Of a DNA stretch of 38,408 nucleotides, positions 34,701 through 38,408 are shown piece by piece. The first letter of the stretch is position 1. Every line of letters begins with the position of its first letter. A program made the translations under genes and the position numbers. The DNA lies in the NCBI GenBank assembly GCA_017440405.1, contig JAFSHG010000083.1:1-38408 (forward strand), in the 5' to 3' direction. This DNA is from Clostridia bacterium. GTDB taxonomy: Bacteria > Bacillota > Clostridia > Christensenellales > CAG-138. Under the pieces are notes generated by a model. That model was not told the origin of the DNA, searched no databases, and worked only from the letters and a program-made list of their open reading frames with translations.

Positions 34701-35644
34701 AGCTGTACGGAAAGTCTTTGGACGACTTGACGGAAGAAGAAATGTTGAAAAAATACATGACAAAGTTCTTCATCTGGTCAAACTTTGATTTGGATACTCC
34801 AAACGGGTATTCCGATATGACGGCTCTCCAAGGCAGAATCGAAAATGCGCTGTACTCTGACGATGAAGGCTCCGATACCCTCAATTCCGATATCACATCT
34901 TCATCGGATGCAGCAGTATCATCTGACACCGCATCATCTGACGCTGAACTCTCCGATACTTCACTTTCGGAGAATGCAGGACAAGGCGGTGTTGAAGAAG
35001 AAAAAGAAAACGCACAGAAGTTTGAACCCGAAACCGCAGATTCCGTGGAGAAAAAAGCGGATAAACTGCCCCGTGTGCATGACGACAGCACAGACTCGGA
35101 TACCGCCACGGATTCCGACGCTTCCGAGAGCAATATAACGGATTCCGATACGTCGGCATCCGACAGTGCAGAGGATGAAACTTTTATCACGCAGCAAAGG
35201 GTCACATATCCCCAGACGGTGACGAATTTGAGCTACTTATCGGGGCTTCTGTTTGAGTCGGCTCGCCTGCCCATGAGCCCGTACCAGAGATATCTCACTC
35301 AGTTACGACAGGATTTCCCCGTAATTACCGCATTCGGTGCCATAGACAATACGGGTGAGTTCCGCCGCATCGACGGACACAAAAATGATGCGGATAATAT
35401 CCGTCCGCAACTTGCATTGTATGAATACGCTGTTTACAACCACGTTTTTGATGTAAAAAATACGGTTGAAGGACTGTTCTGCCTCACGGACAGCGACGTT
35501 GAAATTACGGGTACATCTGCCGATAGGTTCGGTTTTGAGGTGCGAAAATGGATAGAAAAAAGCAACAGCACGGATAAATGGTTAAAGAATACAAAAAAGA
35601 TGCTGAATGACTTTTGCAGCACAGAGGATAATAACATTAAATAA
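31733..35644 (+). CDS. GT2 glycosyltransferase fused to LTA-synthase-type phosphoglycerol transferase
   Basis: I prefer ATG 31733 (AGGA 9 bases upstream) to ATG 31694, giving 1303 residues. After a membrane segment, residues about 60-300 are a GT2 domain: DAD at 154-156, catalytic Asp244 in TEDRAL and Q280-R-L-R-W284, the QxxRW of processive or lipid-linked GT2 enzymes. Several membrane helices follow (about 325-440). A second membrane block (about 460-690) leads into an LtaS/sulfatase-type domain from about 740. The catalytic set of S. aureus LtaS is recognisable: metal ligand E753 (MNES), nucleophile T797 (GGGTANCEYEFLTG), H848, W855 and R857 (HPYLASGWNR), H917 and D978-H979 (FFGDH). About 110 Ser/Asp/Glu-rich residues (1043-1150) interrupt the C-terminal part. 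Inference: one enzyme may both build a glycolipid or sugar and polymerise glycerol phosphate. Substrates are unproven. Confidence 0.9.
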   Translation: MENILTQIAEAIAAFKPGFSTVYSIWGTVLTVLMFYKNIYIIIGALCTRKFAPAKNFHKYGIVIAARNEKTVIGNLLDSISKQDYPMENVTVFVVADNCTDDGETARIARNHGAVVYERFDKEHATKGFALQFLFQNIEKDYGTDSFEAYIIFDADNLLKSDYISRMNDAFDSGEKIVTSFRNSKNFDENWVSSTYAIHWLRSARQSHRARSVFRLATNIQGTGVLFTNEIVKNGWKYTSLTEDRALTADAVVQGYQITYNDAAEFYDEQPTKIKIALRQRLRWAKGHIMAFQESGWGLFKNIFTYKGKNFWDTVRQRFASYDMFFLVLPRPLFSLLKQIIKGLVFIIAYTISPNFWALTLAYFFNIFAYRVKSWVKSMMVAVYIFVFENKRIKKISLWNKIKFTLTWPIFDFIGKYSMYFALFMKVTWKPIPHDSKVTIDDVSKPKEVSIPPFLKKAGENGLIRFTAHCAFAAVSCAYSFFMLSVKADLFWVFIIVNLVLAGLHLLCDLNSKTPGWLSHVILCLTFVWNITMCCEVLGNGAISYVFSFRLFLNLILYAAPYLLIFAISNSVKLSAGISSVIWFITSSANCFLTALRGRPLFLSDLFSIGTALNVADQYSLPIGLFYVFTGLYILGMLFYFFILEKCHKKGYYKFKWYARYSTCLSILIITTLIMSSTTILSALGVKPYFWSHKVNGFPLNFVMDLQYSKIDEPKGYDTELLENLKHEYSAEKTVINKYDKDARPNVIVIMNESFSDLRVIGDFDTNIDVMPFIDRLCEDESVISGYTYVSVLGGGTANCEYEFLTGDNMFMYSQGAVPYQTNFKNVEYMPGIVSTFNALGYKTVATHPYLASGWNRPNVYSAMGFDVQQYIEDYENPEHYRAYITDECNYDNLIKLYEQKQPDEPLFVFNVTMQNHGGYTTRYKNFEQKVELRNTQGDYPLAEQYLSLLHETDIATEELIHYFEDADEPTVILFFGDHQVQLEDAFYEELYGKSLDDLTEEEMLKKYMTKFFIWSNFDLDTPNGYSDMTALQGRIENALYSDDEGSDTLNSDITSSSDAAVSSDTASSDAELSDTSLSENAGQGGVEEEKENAQKFEPETADSVEKKADKLPRVHDDSTDSDTATDSDASESNITDSDTSASDSAEDETFITQQRVTYPQTVTNLSYLSGLLFESARLPMSPYQRYLTQLRQDFPVITAFGAIDNTGEFRRIDGHKNDADNIRPQLALYEYAVYNHVFDVKNTVEGLFCLTDSDVEITGTSADRFGFEVRKWIEKSNSTDKWLKNTKKMLNDFCSTEDNNIK

Positions 35645-35686
35645 CTGTAAGGGCTATGCCCACAAGAAGAAAAGAGGAAATTGATT

Positions 35687-36415
35687 ATGTTTGAAATTTT
35701 ATGCAATATTCGTTTGGGGAATATGTATGTTGACTTGTACTCGCTCACATTTTTTGCGCTCATAGCACTGATGATTTTGGGTCTCGTAATTCAGGCTCGA
35801 TTAAGGTCGGTGTTTGCAAAGTACAGCAAAGTGCAGACCGTGCAGTCCAAAACTGCTGCCGAAGTTGCAAGGGAAGTTCTTGCTCAAAACCGCTCAAATG
35901 TGAGTGTATCTCAAATTGCAGGTACTCTCACCGATAACTTTAACCCACGGTCAAACACAGTATCGCTCAGTCAAGATGTGTATTCGTCCCGTTCCGTGGC
36001 AGCACTTGCGGTGGCATTGCACGAGGTGGGACACGTTATGCAATATCAAAACGATTACTTCCCCATAAAGATAAGAAACAGCATTCTCCCCGTGGCTCGG
36101 ATAGGTTCAACAGCCGCTCCCTATATTGTAATTCTCGGCATATTGCTCAGCTCGTTCAACCTTGCCGCCATAGGTGTTGTGTTGTATGCAGCCGTGCTTT
36201 TGTTCCAGCTCGCTACACTTCCCGTGGAGTTTAACGCATCGTCCCGTGCCATTGATATGCTCACAATGGGCGGATATATACGAAACGATGAAATTTCAGG
36301 CGCAAAAAAAGTGCTTCGCATGGCAGCTCTCACTTATGTTGTGGCAACATTGTCCACACTGGTATCACTTTTGAGACTCGTACTTTTGGTTTCAGGTTCA
36401 CGCCGCAGAGACTGA
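35687..36415 (+). CDS. YugP-type membrane zinc metallopeptidase
   Basis: The start ATG 35687 follows GAGGA by 8 bases; the upstream TTG at 35681 is less likely. The 242-residue protein matches the Zn_peptidase_2/YugP family: N-terminal membrane segment (about 15-35), the HEVGH zinc motif near residue 125, the NASSRAIDML segment, and two or three membrane helices after the active site. The family is a membrane protease of unknown target. It lies 42 bases behind the GT2-LtaS fusion and is likely co-transcribed. Confidence 0.9.
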   Translation: MFEILCNIRLGNMYVDLYSLTFFALIALMILGLVIQARLRSVFAKYSKVQTVQSKTAAEVAREVLAQNRSNVSVSQIAGTLTDNFNPRSNTVSLSQDVYSSRSVAALAVALHEVGHVMQYQNDYFPIKIRNSILPVARIGSTAAPYIVILGILLSSFNLAAIGVVLYAAVLLFQLATLPVEFNASSRAIDMLTMGGYIRNDEISGAKKVLRMAALTYVVATLSTLVSLLRLVLLVSGSRRRD

Positions 36416-36451
36416 AAAAATGGCATGTATTAGTATATTGTTACAACACGC

Positions 36452-36480
36452 TTGACGCACCGTTTTTATGGTGTTATCAT
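36452..36480 (+). promoter_or_regulatory. Promoter of the methionine gamma-lyase gene
   Basis: TTGACG (36452-36457), a 17-bp spacer and TATCAT (36475-36480) with an upstream TGT. The leader is about 25 bases and ends in GGAGG. Confidence 0.75.
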
Positions 36481-36511
36481 GTAAATGACTACAATGACGG
36501 AGGTTTTTATC

Positions 36512-37723
36512 ATGTCACATAACTCAAACAAAGAGCTCGGTTTTGCTACTCGCCAAATTCATGAAGGCGCACTGAAAATTCCCGGAATCGCACCTCTTGC
36601 TATGCCTATTTTCCAAACTTCCACTTTCGTTTTTGAAAACGCACAGCAGGGCGCAAGACGCTTTGCATGTGAAGAAGAAGGATATATCTACACACGCTTG
36701 GGCAACCCCAACGCTAACCAGCTTGCAAAGAAAATCGCAAACCTCGAAGGCGCAGAAGCTGCTATAATCGCAGGTTCGGGCATTGGTGCTATTACCACGG
36801 CTATCTATTCGCTGGTGGAAGCAGGCGACCACATTTTGGCTGATACCACGCTTTACGGCTGCACATTTGCATTTTTGAAGCATGGCCTTTCAAAGTTTGG
36901 TGTTGAATCCGACTTTGTGGACTTCACAAACATTGAAAACGTGAAGAAGGCTATTCGCCCCAATACAAAAGTAGTTTACTTTGAAACACCCTGCAACCCC
37001 GACCTCAAAATCATAGATATAAAAGAAGTTGCAGACACAGTTCATAAGATAAATCCCGAAATTCAGGTGGTTGTGGACAACACCTTCTGCACACCCTATC
37101 TGCAAAGACCCCTCAGCCTGGGCGCAAACGTGGTAGTTCACAGTGCAACCAAATACTTGAACGGTCACGGCGACGTTATTGCAGGTGTTGTTGTTGGTTC
37201 AGAAGAATACATAACAAAATGCACGCTCTTTGGTATGAAGGATATGACGGGCGCAGTAATAGGGCCGTTTGAAGCATTCCTTATCGCACGCGGCATGAAG
37301 ACGCTGGACATCCGTATGAAGAGACACTGTGCAAACGCTATGCAGATAGCAGAGTACTTGGAGTCGGACAAGCATGTAAAGAGAGTTATATACCCCGGTC
37401 TGAAATCACATCCCCGTCATGAAGTGGCAAAGAAGCAGATGAAGCTTTTCGGCGGCATGATTACATTTGAGCTTAACGCAACACGTGAGCAGACGGAGCA
37501 GTTCATAAACTCATTGGATCTTTGCACACTGGCAGTATCATTGGGCGATGCAGAAACACTCATTGAGCATCCCGCTTCCATGACACACAGCCCGCTTTCA
37601 GAAGAAGAACTGGCTGCTGCAAACCTCACCCCTGCAATGGTAAGAATCAGCGTGGGACTGGAAGAACCCGAAGATATCATAGACGATATCAAGCAGGCTT
37701 TTGTAAAGGTTTTCGGTAAGTAA
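36512..37723 (+). CDS. Methionine gamma-lyase
   Basis: This PLP enzyme of the Cys/Met-metabolism family cleaves methionine to methanethiol, 2-oxobutyrate and ammonia. The start at ATG 36512 follows GGAGG by 8 bases; the frame extends further up, but without a site. The 403-residue product has YTRLGNPN, the PLP lysine in SATKYLNGHGDV and the segment LYGCTFAFLKHG. In that segment the Cys corresponds to Cys116 of the Pseudomonas enzyme, which separates methionine gamma-lyases from cystathionine lyases and O-acetylhomoserine sulfhydrylases. It has its own promoter and terminator. Confidence 0.88.
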   Translation: MSHNSNKELGFATRQIHEGALKIPGIAPLAMPIFQTSTFVFENAQQGARRFACEEEGYIYTRLGNPNANQLAKKIANLEGAEAAIIAGSGIGAITTAIYSLVEAGDHILADTTLYGCTFAFLKHGLSKFGVESDFVDFTNIENVKKAIRPNTKVVYFETPCNPDLKIIDIKEVADTVHKINPEIQVVVDNTFCTPYLQRPLSLGANVVVHSATKYLNGHGDVIAGVVVGSEEYITKCTLFGMKDMTGAVIGPFEAFLIARGMKTLDIRMKRHCANAMQIAEYLESDKHVKRVIYPGLKSHPRHEVAKKQMKLFGGMITFELNATREQTEQFINSLDLCTLAVSLGDAETLIEHPASMTHSPLSEEELAAANLTPAMVRISVGLEEPEDIIDDIKQAFVKVFGK

Positions 37724-37742
37724 TATTCGTATTCTAAAAATA

Positions 37743-37773
37743 AAAGGTATTCCTCACGGGGAGTACCTTTTTT
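37743..37773. terminator. Bidirectional terminator between methionine gamma-lyase and XRE genes
   Basis: AAAGGTA plus TTCC (37743-37753) pairs with GGAG plus TACCTTT (37760-37770), an 11-bp stem with one G-T pair, followed by T's. A/T runs on both sides allow use from either strand. Confidence 0.85.
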
Positions 37774-37814
37774 GTCAACATCGGGTTGCATATTTTTGCA
37801 TCAACACAATCGCA

Positions 37815-38054
37815 TCATTTATCAAACAACTCATCCAACGTCACATCCAGCACCTTTGCAATGGCGAAAAGCTCAATATCCGTAACCGTCCGTGACTTGT
37901 CCTCAATGCGTGATACTGAGCCTCTGCATACATACACACCCATGAGTTCAAGAGCGTTGGAAAGTGACTGCTGACTCATCTTCCGCTTTTTCCGCAACAA
38001 TCGCACATTGTCACCTATCATATTCATTTCTGTTCCGTCTATAACTCTTGCCAT
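37815..38054 (-). CDS. XRE-family helix-turn-helix repressor
   Basis: 79 residues from ATG 38054, or 70 from ATG 38027 (MNMIGDNVRLLRKKRKMSQ), the latter being closer to the usual XRE start. The HTH_3 domain is complete: LLRKKRKMSQQSLSNALELM, then SRIEDKSRTVTDIELFAIAKVL. The protein ends right after the domain, so it has no sensing or protease domain. It is divergent from a membrane-protein gene, and two 19-bp palindromes lie between them, the standard layout of an autoregulated repressor. Confidence 0.88.
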   Translation of the reverse strand: MARVIDGTEMNMIGDNVRLLRKKRKMSQQSLSNALELMGVYVCRGSVSRIEDKSRTVTDIELFAIAKVLDVTLDELFDK

Positions 38055-38069
38055 ACTTCCGCCAACAAT

Positions 38070-38098
38070 ATATTATTATTTGTCTTGACATAGGACAA
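38070..38098 (-). promoter_or_regulatory. Probable promoter of the XRE repressor gene
   Basis: On the minus strand TTGTCC (38098-38093), a 17-bp spacer and TAATAT (38075-38070). The -35 box is one arm of the upstream operator, so binding there would block it (autoregulation). Confidence 0.55.
38080..38098. promoter_or_regulatory. Operator 1 for the XRE repressor
   Basis: The 19-bp site TTGTCTTGACATAGGACAA has arms TTGTCTT and AGGACAA around five bases (one mismatch). It covers the -35 box of the plus-strand membrane protein gene and the -35 of the repressor gene. Confidence 0.72.
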
Positions 38099-38113
38099 AA
38101 CCTATTGTATAAT
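38085..38113 (+). promoter_or_regulatory. Consensus promoter of the membrane protein gene
   Basis: A perfect TTGACA (38085-38090), a 17-bp spacer and a perfect TATAAT (38108-38113). A promoter this strong placed between two operators fits a gene that is kept off and strongly induced on release. Confidence 0.9.
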
Positions 38114-38128
38114 ATGCCCAGAAAATAA

Positions 38129-38147
38129 TTGTCCTATGACAGGACAA
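38129..38147. promoter_or_regulatory. Operator 2 for the XRE repressor
   Basis: TTGTCCTATGACAGGACAA is a perfect 7-bp palindrome around five bases. It lies just after the start of transcription and before AGGAGG. It matches operator 1 (shared pattern TTGTCYT-N5-AGGACAA) at a centre-to-centre distance of 49 bp. Confidence 0.78.
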
Positions 38148-38162
38148 AAAAGGAGGAGCATT

Positions 38163-38408
38163 ATGAATTATTTGGGCAGAGAAGAAAAGAAGTTTGAAGT
38201 CAACAAAACAGCGTTATATGTAAACGTAGGTATGTGGATATTTTTTATCATTATGAATATCATCTGCATATCATTTGCACAGGAAAAACTTGACCGATTC
38301 TTTATATCAAGCAGTGAAAGACAGCTTTACGGAATGATGACCACTATGGGAATAGTAGGTATAATCGGAAGTGCTATTGCCATGATACTGCCATTTACGA
38401 GAATGAAA
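38163..38408 (+). CDS. Membrane protein under XRE control (3' end outside window)
   Basis: The frame opens at ATG 38163 behind AGGAGG and is open to the end, 82 residues so far. A short polar N-terminus (MNYLGREEKKFEVNKTALY) precedes a membrane helix (about 20-40), a polar loop and a second helix (about 58-78). I do not recognise the family. Promoter and operators suggest tight repression by the divergent XRE protein. Confidence 0.75.
   Translation, partial: MNYLGREEKKFEVNKTALYVNVGMWIFFIIMNIICISFAQEKLDRFFISSSERQLYGMMTTMGIVGIIGSAIAMILPFTRMK

Overview
The window looks like chromosomal DNA of a low-to-moderate GC Gram-positive anaerobe, most likely an uncultured Clostridia-type Firmicute. Supporting signs are sigma-A promoters with 17-bp spacers and extended TGn -10 boxes, strong AGGAGG ribosome-binding sites, the Firmicute gene orders pstA-holB-ricT and mrnC-thyX, GerMN lipoproteins, an LTA-synthase domain, YugP, AddB and methionine gamma-lyase. 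No tRNA, rRNA, CRISPR array, transposase or phage gene was seen. No gap between genes exceeds 300 bases.

Layout. (1) 1-2210, minus: 5' part of a secreted BspA-like leucine-rich-repeat protein that runs off the left edge in a 30-bp tandem-repeat linker. (2) 2374-7365, plus: mrnC, thyX, two GerMN lipoproteins and a GlmL/MutL-like ATPase. (3) 7496-11093, plus: pstA, holB, ricT, truA and a YigZ/IMPACT protein, read from a promoter inside the end of glmL. (4) 17283-11109, minus: mnmA, a small unknown protein, a lipoprotein, thpR and addB, from a promoter that leaves almost no 5' leader. (5) 21915-17386, minus: a 1230-residue type IV prepilin-like adhesin followed by a lipoprotein. (6) 23330-22107, minus: AlaX-type alanyl-tRNA editing protein. 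(7) 24194-23469, minus: a probably highly expressed cohesin-like surface protein; divergent from it, a small PepSY-like lipoprotein (24486-24983, plus). (8) 25992-25105, minus: coiled-coil protein of unknown role. (9) 30965-26160, minus: tgt, tsaE, tsaB, rimI, glmM and a SigH-like sigma factor. (10) 31245-36415, plus: zinc-ribbon membrane protein, a GT2 glycosyltransferase fused to an LTA-synthase-type phosphoglycerol transferase, and a YugP-type membrane protease. (11) 36512-37723, plus: methionine gamma-lyase. (12) 38054-37815, minus, and 38163 onward, plus: an XRE repressor divergent from a membrane protein, with two matching 19-bp palindromic operators.

Themes: tRNA modification and quality control (truA, mnmA, tgt, tsaB/tsaE, alaX, thpR), cell-envelope and surface display (LRR protein, pilin-adhesin, cohesin-like protein, several lipoproteins, glmM, GT2-LtaS), and DNA metabolism (thyX, holB, addB). 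The most unusual items are the GT2-LtaS fusion, which carries a Ser/Asp-rich insertion inside its catalytic domain, and the giant prepilin-adhesin. Two well-formed promoters place the predicted transcription start at or within a few bases of the start codon (mrnC, mnmA), which suggests leaderless transcripts.
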